Assembly: GCA_023444095.1 (NCBI GenBank)
Contig: JAEZRP010000010.1
Span: forward strand, 1-64,000
Length of the DNA: 64,000 bases
Direction: 5' to 3'
Source: Bacillota bacterium
GTDB lineage: Bacteria; Bacillota; Clostridia; Christensenellales; Aristaeellaceae
Part shown: positions 28,451-36,204 of the stretch, in pieces
Layout of the letters: the number at the start of each line of letters is the position of its first letter
How positions within the stretch are numbered: the first letter of the stretch is position 1
Notes under the pieces: model-generated
The model's database searches: none
What the model was told of the DNA's origin: nothing
Seen by the model: only the letters and a program-made list of their open reading frames with translations
Translations under genes and position numbers: made by a program

Positions 28451-30238
28451 ATGACTCAGAACAAGAAGCTGCTCAATTGGATCGAAGAAATCAAGGCCTT
28501 GTGTACGCCTGATGAGGTTTATTGGTGCAACGGCTCACAGGAAGAATACGACCGCCTTCTTCAGGAAATGGTGGATTCCGGCGCGGCAATCAAGCTGAAT
28601 CCGGAAAAGCGCCCCGGCTGCTACCTCTTCAGAAGCGACCCCTCCGACGTCGCGCGCGTCGAGGACAGAACCTATATCGCCTCCAAGACCAAGGAGGGCG
28701 CGGGGATCACCAACAACTGGGTTGATCCCGAGGAACTGAAAAAGACCATGACCGGGCTGTACACCGGCTGCATGAAGGGCCGCACGATGTACGTCATCCC
28801 CTTCTCCATGGGCCCTGTCGGCTCCCCCATCTCCAAAATCGGCATTGAAATCACCGACAGCGCATACGTCGTCGTCAACATGCGGATCATGACCCGCATC
28901 GGCGACGAGGTTCTGAAGGTTCTGGGCGACGGCGAGTTCGTGCCGTGCCTCCACTCCGTTGGCGCGCCCCTCGAACCCGGCCAGAAAGACGTTTCGTGGC
29001 CCTGCGCGCCCATCGAGCAGAAGTACATCAGCCACTTCCCCGAGGAGCGCACCATTTGGTCCTACGGCTCCGGTTACGGCGGAAACGCGCTGCTTGGCAA
29101 GAAGTGCTTTGCGTTGCGCATCGCTTCCGCCCAGGCCCGCGACGAAGGCTGGATGGCCGAGCACATGCTGATTCTCAGACTCACTGATCCCAAGGGCAAC
29201 GTGAAGTATATCACCGGCGCGTTCCCGTCCGCTTGCGGCAAGACCAACCTTGCGATGCTCATTCCGACGATCCCCGGCTGGAAGGTCGAGACGGTGGGCG
29301 ACGATATCGCCTGGATGAAGTTTGGCAAGGACGGCCGCCTCTATGCCATCAACCCCGAAGCCGGCTTCTTCGGCGTGGCGCCGGGCACGAACATGGAATC
29401 CAATCCCAACGCGATGCACAGCATCGAGAAGAACACCATCTTCACCAACGTCGCGCTGACCGACGACGGAGACGTGTGGTGGGAGGGCATCGGCACGCCC
29501 GCGCCCGACCATCTCATCGACTGGAAGGGCAAAGACTGGACGCCCGCGAGCGGCACGCCCGCCGCGCATCCCAATGCCCGCTTCACCGCTCCCGCGGTTC
29601 AGTGCCCGGCCATCGCGCCCGAGTGGGAAGATCCGGCCGGCGTCCCGATCTCCGCGATTCTGATCGGCGGCCGCCGCCCCGGAACCATTCCGCTGGTGCA
29701 CGAGTCCTTCGATTGGAAGCACGGCGTGTTCCTCGGCTCCATCATGGGTTCCGAGATCACCGCCGCCGCCATCTCCGCCAACATCGGCCAGGTACGCCGC
29801 GATCCGTTCGCCATGCTGCCCTTTATCGGCTACAACGTGACCGATTACTTCCAGCACTGGCTCGACATCGGAGAGGCGACCGAGGAGTCCAAGCTCCCGA
29901 AGATCTTCTACGTCAACTGGTTCCGCAAGCAGGACGGCAAGTTTCTCTGGCCGGGCTACGGCGAGAACAGCCGCGTGCTGAAGTGGATCTGCCAGCGCGT
30001 TTCGGGCGAAGTTGAGCCGGAGAAGACCGTCATCGGCTATCTGCCCAAGAAGGAAGACCTCGACGTCGAGGGCCTCGACATCACCGATGCGACTGTCGAT
30101 ACGCTGCTCGCGGTGGACAAGGAAGCTTGGAAGAAGGAATACGAGTCCATCAAGGAGTACTACAAGTCCTTCGGCGGCAAAATGCCCAAGGAAATGTACA
30201 ACCAGCTCGATGCCCTCGGAAAGAGACTCGAGGACTGA
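28451..30238 (+). CDS. pckG: Phosphoenolpyruvate carboxykinase (GTP)
   Basis: The 595-residue enzyme interconverts oxaloacetate plus GTP and PEP plus CO2 plus GDP. Motifs of the GTP class are present: [20 protein letters not shown] near residue 200, the P-loop [15 protein letters not shown] near 256-270, [20 protein letters not shown] near 284, and FFGVAPGTN. The hyper-reactive Cys of GTP-type enzymes is the ACGKT cysteine. In anaerobes the enzyme often runs toward oxaloacetate for succinate or aspartate formation, or balances PEP and pyruvate pools. AAAAGGAG precedes the ATG, and the gene is monocistronic with its own promoter and terminator. Confidence 0.97.
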   Translation: MTQNKKLLNWIEEIKALCTPDEVYWCNGSQEEYDRLLQEMVDSGAAIKLNPEKRPGCYLFRSDPSDVARVEDRTYIASKTKEGAGITNNWVDPEELKKTMTGLYTGCMKGRTMYVIPFSMGPVGSPISKIGIEITDSAYVVVNMRIMTRIGDEVLKVLGDGEFVPCLHSVGAPLEPGQKDVSWPCAPIEQKYISHFPEERTIWSYGSGYGGNALLGKKCFALRIASAQARDEGWMAEHMLILRLTDPKGNVKYITGAFPSACGKTNLAMLIPTIPGWKVETVGDDIAWMKFGKDGRLYAINPEAGFFGVAPGTNMESNPNAMHSIEKNTIFTNVALTDDGDVWWEGIGTPAPDHLIDWKGKDWTPASGTPAAHPNARFTAPAVQCPAIAPEWEDPAGVPISAILIGGRRPGTIPLVHESFDWKHGVFLGSIMGSEITAAAISANIGQVRRDPFAMLPFIGYNVTDYFQHWLDIGEATEESKLPKIFYVNWFRKQDGKFLWPGYGENSRVLKWICQRVSGEVEPEKTVIGYLPKKEDLDVEGLDITDATVDTLLAVDKEAWKKEYESIKEYYKSFGGKMPKEMYNQLDALGKRLED

Positions 30239-30259
30239 CGCACAGCCGGGTAATCAAAG

Positions 30260-30288
30260 AAGCCGCTCCCGAAAAGGGGCGGCTTTTC
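30260..30288 (+). terminator. Intrinsic terminator of pckG
   Basis: AAGCCGCTCC at 30260-30269 pairs with GGGGCGGCTT at 30276-30285 (10 bp, one G-U), ending in TTTTC. Confidence 0.75.
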
Positions 30289-30315
30289 TGATGCGCGGCG
30301 CGTGTTAAATCTTGT

Positions 30316-30606
30316 TCATTGCAGGGTCAGGGCGCGCATGGGGCAATAGCGCACGCATTTCCCGCAGGCGACGCATTTCTCCGGATCGACGTCGGGCGCC
30401 TTGAAGCCCTTCTGGGTAAGCGCGTTTGTGGGACAGACGCGGATCGACGGGCAGGGGTGGTTCTCAGGGCAGCGGGCGGCGTTCACCGCGAGCGTCTTTT
30501 TTTCACTGCCCTCGACAGACTTTCTCGAAAAAAACAAGGGAACGACCGCCTTTCCACGATGGGATGAAGGGATGATACCACCGCGCGCGGCGGGCGTCTG
30601 TGACAT
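30316..30606 (-). CDS. Small 4Fe-4S ferredoxin-like protein, N-terminus uncertain
   Basis: The last 55 residues form a recognisable small ferredoxin: RCPENHPCPSIRVCPTNAL followed by CVACGKCVRYCPMRALTLQ. The second half is a classic CxxCxxCxxxCP cluster; the first has an atypical CPxNHxCPxxxVCP arrangement known from small Clostridia ferredoxins. Those proteins usually start two to five residues before TLxVNxxRCP, but here no start codon lies at that spot. Candidates are ATG 30606 (used here), or GTG 30486 right before NAARC. An out-of-frame GTG followed by seven A's (about 30497-30506) would fit if one A were missing. It is a probable electron carrier; the partner is unknown. Confidence 0.6.
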   Translation of the reverse strand: MSQTPAARGGIIPSSHRGKAVVPLFFSRKSVEGSEKKTLAVNAARCPENHPCPSIRVCPTNALTQKGFKAPDVDPEKCVACGKCVRYCPMRALTLQ

Positions 30607-30813
30607 CGTTACCGAGACCCGTCGGGAAGCATCGTTGAGGAGAAGGACCATCGGCCATGCCCGTCTTTCTCCCTTCTCATACGAAGCGAAACGAGCCGTC
30701 AATCTGGCACGGATTTCGCCGAGCGACAATCCTTTGGCGCTCCCGGGGAAAGCATTGCGGATTCGTCAAAAGGAATCCAGACGTTCTTTGTATGAACCGA
30801 ATCTCAATCGGCG

Positions 30814-31692
30814 TTATGACGCGAACGCCTTGCAGATCTCAATAAACCGCCGCGCGGAATCGGTAATGAACTTGTTCTTGTGGCGGATGATATTGAAGCT
30901 GCGCGAGAGATCGGCGTCGGCGATTTCGCGCGCGCGGACCGCGCCGGAATCGATGTCCGCGCGGACGAGCTGCTCGGGGAGAATGGACACGCCGAGCCCG
31001 GCTGCGACTGCGCGCACGAGCGCCTGCGTGGATACGCTCTCCCATAGGGGGCGAACCGCGTGTCCGCGCGCCTCGAACACGCTGTTCAGAAACGCCCGTC
31101 CCGCGCTGCCCTCCTCGCGCAGGAGCAGCGGACACCTTGCGACGTCCGATAGGAGCAGCTCGGGCTTTGACAGGAGCGGATATTTCGGGGGGAAAATCGG
31201 CACAAGCCGATCGGAGGCGAATGGTTCGGCGACCAGTTCCTCAAACCCGCTCTCCCCTTCTACGAGGGCGATGTCGAGCTCATTGTCGATAAGCGCGTTC
31301 TGGAGGGCAAAGCCCGGCGCGACGAGCGCCCGAACGCGCATGCCGGGAAACTCCTGTTGAAACGACCTCACAAAATCAATGAGCATATGATTGCCGATGG
31401 TGATGGACGCCCCAACGCGCAGGATTCCCGCGCTGTCCCAGTTGGAGATTGCCTTCTCCATCCGGTCGAATGTTTCTGCAATATGCACCGCGTAGGAGTA
31501 GAGCGCCCGTCCGCTCTCCGTGGCGGAGATCCGCCCCTTCAGCCGCTCGAACAGCAAAACCCCGTAGTGTTTCTCGATCTCCTGAATCGCCCGCGTCACG
31601 GCGGGCTGCGTCATATGGAGCCGCTCCGCGGCACGCGTCACGTTCATCTCCCGATATGCCTCGATAAAAATCCGCATGTGCCGTACCGTCAC
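30814..31692 (-). CDS. LysR-family transcriptional regulator
   Basis: A 292-residue LTTR. The N-terminal winged helix has MRIFIEAYREMNVTRAAERL, HMTQPAVTRAIQEIE and the GVLLFER segment. The C-terminal effector domain includes LRVGASITIGNHMLIDFVRSF, ELDIALVEGE and GLGVSILPEQLV. It is divergent from a two-gene chromate transporter, 98 bases away, with a perfect T-N11-A dyad between them. The likely job is effector-dependent control of that pair. The start ATG follows AGGGACG. The effector is not predictable. Confidence 0.9.
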   Translation of the reverse strand: MTVRHMRIFIEAYREMNVTRAAERLHMTQPAVTRAIQEIEKHYGVLLFERLKGRISATESGRALYSYAVHIAETFDRMEKAISNWDSAGILRVGASITIGNHMLIDFVRSFQQEFPGMRVRALVAPGFALQNALIDNELDIALVEGESGFEELVAEPFASDRLVPIFPPKYPLLSKPELLLSDVARCPLLLREEGSAGRAFLNSVFEARGHAVRPLWESVSTQALVRAVAAGLGVSILPEQLVRADIDSGAVRAREIADADLSRSFNIIRHKNKFITDSARRFIEICKAFAS

Positions 31693-31709
31693 GCGCGTCC
31701 CTCCATATC

Positions 31710-31734
31710 ATTTTATTTATCGATTCCATAAAAT
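31710..31734. promoter_or_regulatory. LysR-type T-N11-A operator
   Basis: ATTTTAT at 31710-31716 and ATAAAAT at 31728-31734 form a perfect 7-bp inverted repeat with 11 bases between, exactly the LTTR T-N11-A geometry. It lies 18 bases upstream of the lysR ATG and before the chromate-transporter gene. Confidence 0.6.
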
Positions 31735-31790
31735 AATAGCATTTTTCATATCGGTTCGCAAGGGGTAAAATAGATGCGGGAGGGAGACTA

Positions 31791-32369
31791 ATGCAAAATG
31801 CCGCGGCGGCGCGCCCGTCGCTTTTCAAACTGTTTTTTTCGATGCTCTACATCAGCGCGTTCACGTTCGGTGGCGGGTTTGTGATCGTGACCTTCATGAA
31901 GCGCAGGTTCGTGGATGAGCTCAAATGGCTCGAAACGGAGGAGATGCTCGACCTGACGGCGCTCGCGCAGTCCGCGCCGGGCGCGATCGCGGTCAACGCG
32001 GCGATTCTCGTGGGCAGACGGCTTCGGGGCACGCCGGGCATGCTCGCGGCGCTTTTGGGAACCGTCATTCCCCCGGTCTCGATCTTGCTGGTCATCGCGC
32101 GGCTCTATACGGCATTCTCGTCGAACGTCTACGTCTCGACCGCGCTGTCCGGCATGCGCGCGGGCGTCGCGGCGGTGATCACAGACGTCGCCATCGGGTT
32201 GGGCGGCGGCATCGCGAAGGAGCGCAGCGCGCTGTCTGTCGGAATCATGGTGGCGGCATTCGTCGCTTCGTTCGTGTTCCATGTAAACGCCGTCTACATC
32301 ATCCTCTGTGCGCTCGCACTGGGCGTCTCGAAGGCGCTTTGGGCGCGATACGGGAGGTGCGCAAGGTGA
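31791..32369 (+). CDS. Chromate transporter (CHR), first half-size subunit
   Basis: A 192-residue membrane protein equal to one CHR domain. The N-terminal FSMLYISAFTFGGGFVIVTF and LTALAQSAPGAIAVNAAILVGRRLRG match the family's GGG and SxPGPxA motifs, followed by four to five more helices. Short-chain CHR proteins act as heteropairs, and the second one overlaps this gene's stop by 4 bases. Known members export chromate or exchange sulfate-like anions; in anaerobes the physiological anion is unsettled. GGGAGGGAG precedes the ATG. Confidence 0.88.
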   Translation: MQNAAAARPSLFKLFFSMLYISAFTFGGGFVIVTFMKRRFVDELKWLETEEMLDLTALAQSAPGAIAVNAAILVGRRLRGTPGMLAALLGTVIPPVSILLVIARLYTAFSSNVYVSTALSGMRAGVAAVITDVAIGLGGGIAKERSALSVGIMVAAFVASFVFHVNAVYIILCALALGVSKALWARYGRCAR

Positions 32370-32920
32370 TTTACCTCAATCTGTTCCTGTGTTTTTTGCA
32401 GGTAGGCCTTTTCAGCGTCGGCGGAGGGTACGTGGCCATGCCGCTCATCCAGAGTCAGACGGTCGAGCGCTTCGGTTGGCTGACCATGCGTGAATTTTCC
32501 GACCTCGTCTCCATCGCCGAGATGACCCCCGGGCCCATCGCGATCAATTCCGCGACGTTCGTGGGCGCGCGGCTTGCGGGCGTGCCCGGCGCGCTCATGG
32601 CGACGCTCGGCTGCATCCTTCCCTCGGTCGTGATCGTCTCGCTCATCGCGTGGGCCTACGTCAAGTATAAGAGCGCCGGCGCCATGCAGTCGGTCATGAG
32701 CTGCCTTCGCCCGACGGTCGTCGCGCTCATCTCAGCCGCGGGCATCGCGATGCTCCTCTCGGCCGCGCGCACGGACGCGGGTGGCGTCAACTGGATGGGA
32801 CTCATCCTCTTTGCGGCGGCGCTCTTGGCGCTTCGGAAGTGGAAGATACACCCCACTCTCGCCATGTCCCTCACGGGCGCTGTGAACCTTCTTTTCGCCC
32901 TCTTGACCGGTTCCATCTGA
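32366..32920 (+). CDS. Chromate transporter (CHR), second half-size subunit
   Basis: A 184-residue CHR-domain membrane protein, starting at GTG 32366 after GGGAGG. The GTGA overlap with the preceding stop marks translational coupling. It has FLQVGLFSVGGGYVAMPLIQ, FSDLVSIAEMTPGPIAINSATFVG and three or four more hydrophobic helices. With its partner it makes the full transporter. The regulator is the divergent LysR gene. Confidence 0.88.
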   Translation: MIYLNLFLCFLQVGLFSVGGGYVAMPLIQSQTVERFGWLTMREFSDLVSIAEMTPGPIAINSATFVGARLAGVPGALMATLGCILPSVVIVSLIAWAYVKYKSAGAMQSVMSCLRPTVVALISAAGIAMLLSAARTDAGGVNWMGLILFAAALLALRKWKIHPTLAMSLTGAVNLLFALLTGSI

Positions 32921-33063
32921 AACGCGCACCTTTCGAAAAATTTAACATGCATCTTGCATACTCTATCGCTCCGATGACAGTTTCGATTCTGGAAATTTCG
33001 CCGTGGTATGCTATACTTTGATTGAGCGATGCTTTGCCGCTTAATACAAAGGAGGCCGCGTCG

Positions 33064-34392
33064 ATGCGCAAGCCCAACGTCCTTTTCATTTTGACCGACA
33101 ATCACGGTTACGGAGATCTCGGTTGCATGAGTGCGCACGATCTCTCGACACCGCATCTGGACGCGCTCGCCGCCTCGGGCTGCCTGTTCGAATCGATGTA
33201 CGCGGGCGCGCCTTCAAGCTCCCCCTCGCGCGCGTCCCTTTTCACCGGGCGCTATCCCGCCAAAGCAGGCGTGCGCGCGGACCTCGCGGGCAACCGGAGC
33301 GCGCGCGGCCTCACGTCCCGCGTGCCGACACTTGCGACGGTTCTGCGCGCGGCGGGCTATCGGACGGGCCTGATCGGCAAGTGGCACCTGGGCATGCGGG
33401 ACGAGTGCCGCCCGAACCACAACGGCTTCGACATGTTTCACGGCTTTTTGTCAGACGGCGTGGATCCTTTTTCGCACATCAACTACTGGGGCCTCGCCGA
33501 CGGGGAGACCGCGCCCTTTCACGACCTGTGGGAGAATGAGCGTGAGGTCTGGGAAAGCGGCACATATCTGACCCATTCCATCACCGAGCGAGCGACCCGG
33601 TTCATCCGGGAAAGCGCGCCCGGCCCGTTTTTTGCCGTCGTGTCCTACGGCGCGCCCCACAGCCCCGCGCACGCGCCGCGGGAATACATTGACCGCTTTT
33701 CGCGCCTCGCGCCCGACAGGAGGCTCTTGGCGGCCATGCTTCAGGCGGTCGACGAGGGCGTGGGCGCGCTGATCTCGACGCTTGCCTCGCTTGGACTCTT
33801 GAGCGACACGCTCGTCTACTTCCAGTCCGTCTGCGGCCCCTCCCGCGAGGCACGCAACCGACGCGACGGTCGCGAAGCGCCCCGGGAAGGCGGTTCCTGC
33901 GCGACTCTCTCCGGCCACAAGGACAGCCTCTTCGAAGGCGGCATCCGCGTGCCCGCGCTGATCAGCTGGCCCGGGCGCATCCGCACAGGACAGCGCGCCT
34001 CTGTTCCCTGCATGGCGATGGATCTATTCCCCACGGTTTTGCGTGCGACGGATTGTGACGTCGGCGCGTGGGAGACGGATGGAATCGACCTTTTGCCCAT
34101 CGTCGAGATGGGCGCGGGATTGCCGCGCGGAGACCTTTTCTGGGAATCCGGGGAGCAGACCGCCATCCGACGCGGAAACCACAAGCTCATCATCAACGTC
34201 CGACCGGACGGGGATGAGCCCCTTCCCGCGCGCTTTTTTCTGAGCGACCTCTCGCGCGACCCCGGCGAGCGAAACAACCTCGCGGACGAGCTACCCGATC
34301 TGGCAAGCGACATGTTGAACGCCGCACTCGACTGGCGCAAGGTGATTGTTCGGCGCTGGCGTACGGCCTTTAACCCGGATTTCACAACATAA
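33064..34392 (+). CDS. Sulfatase-family protein with altered metal-site motif
   Basis: A 442-residue arylsulfatase-like protein without a signal peptide. The start at 33064 follows AAAGGAGG and begins RKPNVLFILTDNHGYGDLG, the sulfatase N-terminal strand (usually TDDQ). The formylglycine motif reads SSPSRASLFTG: a Ser-type site that would need an anaerobic sulfatase-maturating enzyme, absent here. GKWHLG and SGHKDSLFEGGIRVP are present. The conserved (S/T)DNG metal-binding motif before GP is replaced by QSVCGPSREARN, so an Asp-Asn pair of calcium ligands is missing. The protein may be inactive, divergent, or a phosphoesterase of the same superfamily. An extended -10 (TGCTATACT, 33009-33017) lies upstream. 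Confidence 0.75.
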   Translation: MRKPNVLFILTDNHGYGDLGCMSAHDLSTPHLDALAASGCLFESMYAGAPSSSPSRASLFTGRYPAKAGVRADLAGNRSARGLTSRVPTLATVLRAAGYRTGLIGKWHLGMRDECRPNHNGFDMFHGFLSDGVDPFSHINYWGLADGETAPFHDLWENEREVWESGTYLTHSITERATRFIRESAPGPFFAVVSYGAPHSPAHAPREYIDRFSRLAPDRRLLAAMLQAVDEGVGALISTLASLGLLSDTLVYFQSVCGPSREARNRRDGREAPREGGSCATLSGHKDSLFEGGIRVPALISWPGRIRTGQRASVPCMAMDLFPTVLRATDCDVGAWETDGIDLLPIVEMGAGLPRGDLFWESGEQTAIRRGNHKLIINVRPDGDEPLPARFFLSDLSRDPGERNNLADELPDLASDMLNAALDWRKVIVRRWRTAFNPDFTT

Positions 34393-34457
34393 GCTCGCAC
34401 GCACCTCCCGCGTCTTGCCGCATAGGATGAAGTGGCAAGCAGAAGAGAGGTGAAACC

Positions 34458-34733
34458 ATGGATTCTCAAGCGACTTATCGGAACTGTGTACAGACGGAGG
34501 GCTCGCTTTCTGAGCGCAGGGGTGTGTTTTGCGCGTGCCTGATCAAGGTGGTGTGCCTGTTTGCGTTCCTTCTTGCTCTCGCCATCGGGCTGGCGATCGG
34601 AGCCTCATTTGCGGCAATCATTCTCGCCGCGCTGCCCGCCGTCGTCACGTTTGCGGTCGTCATGGCCGTTCTCATCGCCGCGGTGTTGATTCTGCGTTAC
34701 TGTCTGTGCCGTAGAAGCTGCCGCTGCTGCTGA
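34458..34733 (+). CDS. Small two-helix membrane protein with Cys-rich tail, hypothetical
   Basis: A 91-residue protein: a hydrophilic N-terminus, then a long hydrophobic stretch from residue 27 to 79 with a Pro near the middle (probably two membrane helices), and a basic Cys-rich end RYCLCRRSCRCC. GAGAGG precedes the ATG. I do not recognise a family. It is followed by three hairpins ending in a strong terminator. The Cys-rich tail could bind metal, and the convergent neighbour is a ferritin-like protein that is itself Cys-rich; a link is only suggestive. Confidence 0.6.
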   Translation: MDSQATYRNCVQTEGSLSERRGVFCACLIKVVCLFAFLLALAIGLAIGASFAAIILAALPAVVTFAVVMAVLIAAVLILRYCLCRRSCRCC

Positions 34734-34741
34734 TGGCCGCT

Positions 34742-34805
34742 CGGTGTGGAGACACACCGGGTACATATGGGCGAAAGCCCCGCATCGCTTCGCGATGTTT
34801 TTTTT
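34742..34805 (+). terminator. Triple-hairpin terminator with stable loops
   Basis: CGGTGTG/CACACCG (34742-34759, GAGA loop), GGGC/GCCC (34769-34780, GAAA loop) and CATCGC/GCGATG (34783-34797, TTC loop) stand in a row. The last runs straight into T8 (34798-34805). The third hairpin alone is a good intrinsic terminator. Confidence 0.75.
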
Positions 34806-34819
34806 ATGTGCACAGGCGC

Positions 34820-34850
34820 AAAAAGAGACGGCGGGGATTCTCCCGCCGTC
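34820..34850 (-). terminator. Terminator of the ferritin-like gene (minus strand)
   Basis: On the minus strand a 9-bp stem (34850-34842 with 34835-34827) is followed by TCTCTTTTT. It lies 15 bases after the ferritin-like stop. Confidence 0.75.
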
Positions 34851-34864
34851 CGTATTGTTTACCC

Positions 34865-35380
34865 TTACTCTTGCTTCGGATCACGACAGGGCCTGCGGTC
34901 CTCGCGATCCCAGTCGTCGCAGGGAGCGCCGCCTTCGCAGTACGATTCGTAGTGCGGCCTCTTGCAGAGATCAGGCGAGAGAAGCATGGCCGACCAGATG
35001 CGCGCGTGCGCGTACTCGTCGCCAAGGATGGACATCAGGAGGAGGCGCATCTCGGTATTCGGCGCGCAGCTTGCGAGCTGCGCATAGCGCGTGATGGCCG
35101 AGAGTTCGCCCTTTATCGCCGCTTCCACGTCGCACTCAAACCTTCCGGTCGCGCATGCGCAGTCGGGCGGGCAGGAGATCGGGGGCGGGCAGATGCCCAG
35201 GAGGGCCGACTGGATGCGCGCGTGGCCGTACTCGTCTCCCACTATCGTAACGATCAGATTCCGGAGTTCCTCGCTCGGGGCTTCGTTGGCGATTTGCGCG
35301 TAGAACCCCGCGTCGCAGAGTTCGTCGAGAAGCGAACATTCGAGCTGGTTTTTATAGTTTTTGCAGTTGCAGCAGATCAT
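34865..35380 (-). CDS. Ferritin-like protein with internal duplication
   Basis: A 171-residue protein of two homologous halves. Each half has an acidic helix with E(C/A)xLxDEL or KGELSAITRYAQ and then the ferritin-type E-x-x-H in GDEYGHARIQSALL (first) or GDEYAHARIWSAML (second). Together they supply two Glu plus two ExxH sites, the ligand set of a di-iron four-helix bundle like rubrerythrin or CotJC-type proteins. The N-terminus MICCNCKNYKN and the linker with CPPDCAC are Cys-rich, and the tail is Asp/Arg/Cys-rich. Possible roles are iron storage, peroxide removal or a coat protein; none is proven. The start follows GAGG at about 35390. Confidence 0.68.
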   Translation of the reverse strand: MICCNCKNYKNQLECSLLDELCDAGFYAQIANEAPSEELRNLIVTIVGDEYGHARIQSALLGICPPPISCPPDCACATGRFECDVEAAIKGELSAITRYAQLASCAPNTEMRLLLMSILGDEYAHARIWSAMLLSPDLCKRPHYESYCEGGAPCDDWDREDRRPCRDPKQE

Positions 35381-35552
35381 AATATAACCTCTTTGCGGTC
35401 AGATGTCGACAGGCAGCGTTCCACCTCCCTCCATACTATGCAGCGCACGCAAACAGGGAAGAAAAAACTGTCGCGCAAGCGCGGTATGCGGCAGGTTCCG
35501 CCGTTCCTGCCGGAGCCGTCAGACCTGAAGTGCTTTCTGCCGACCACCGATC

Positions 35553-35579
35553 AAAAAAGACCACCGGACGAGCCGGTGG
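35553..35579 (-). terminator. Terminator of the cytidylate-kinase-like pseudogene (minus strand)
   Basis: On the minus strand CCACCGG (35579-35573) pairs with CCGGTGG (35567-35561) around a 5-nt loop and is followed by TCTTTTTT. It is a textbook intrinsic terminator 15 bases after the gene. The rest of the 35381-35593 gap holds a further hairpin (CGGCAGG/CCTGCCG, 35489-35512) and no gene. Confidence 0.8.
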
Positions 35580-35593
35580 CCTGGATGCGCCTA

Positions 35594-36186
35594 CTAGACG
35601 GCGCTCAAAAGGACTTCTGTTGCGTGGGCGATGCCGAGCCGCCCGCTGTTGAGGATGAGATCATAGATCGTGGGGTCGCGCCAGCTCAAGCCGGCCGCGA
35701 ACCGGAAGTAGTTGCCCCTGTGCCGGTCGAACTTTTTGCACACCTCCCGCGCGCGCGAGGCCTCGATTCCGTAAATCTCCGTCGCACGCCGAATCTTCGA
35801 TTCCTCGTCCGCGAAGAGGAACGTGCGCAGCACGGTTTCGTTGCCTTTAAACAGCCCCGCCGCGCCGCGCCCGACAATCACGCAGGGCGTCCCGGCGAGC
35901 TCCCGCACGATCGTGGATTCCGTGACGGCAAGCTGCTCCGGCTTCGGGAGTCGCGCCATGCACCCGGCTGTCGCGTCCGCGAACACGACAAGCGAGTAGA
36001 GAATACTTCCCGTCACGCGATCCTCCATCTCGGCGAGCTCTGCTTCCGTGATCCTCAACTCCTCTGCCGCGCGTTCGGCGATGTCGCGTCCGTGGCAGGG
36101 AACGCCCAGCGCCCTGTGAGCGATTCGCCGATCTCCCGCCCGCCGCTCGCGTACTCGCGCTCGATGGCGATCAAACGGTACCGCAT
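35594..36186 (-). pseudogene. Cytidylate-kinase-like family gene, frameshifted near 36105-36110
   Basis: From ATG 36186, after AAGGAGG, the frame reads MRYRLIAIEREYASGGREIG, the P-loop start of the cytidylate-kinase-like family. It then shifts at GGGCGCTGGGCG and stops about 43 codons in. The other frame continues without a break: GVPCHGRDIAERAAEELRIT and on through VIVGRGAAGLF, DEESKIRRATEIYGIEASRA and YFRFAAGLSW to 35594. One missing base (for example CGC-TGG for CGC-CTG-G) explains both. The family phosphorylates nucleoside monophosphates or related substrates. It could be a real pseudogene or a consensus error; the good terminator and ribosome site suggest a recently functional gene. Confidence 0.75.
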
Positions 36187-36204
36187 ATCTCTTCCTCCTT
36201 CGGC

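Noticed and set aside
32349..32920. A long plus-strand frame from 31925 as one fused chromate transporter
   Set aside because: The first part is out of frame with the first CHR gene; the GTG at 32366 with its own ribosome site marks two separate half-size genes.
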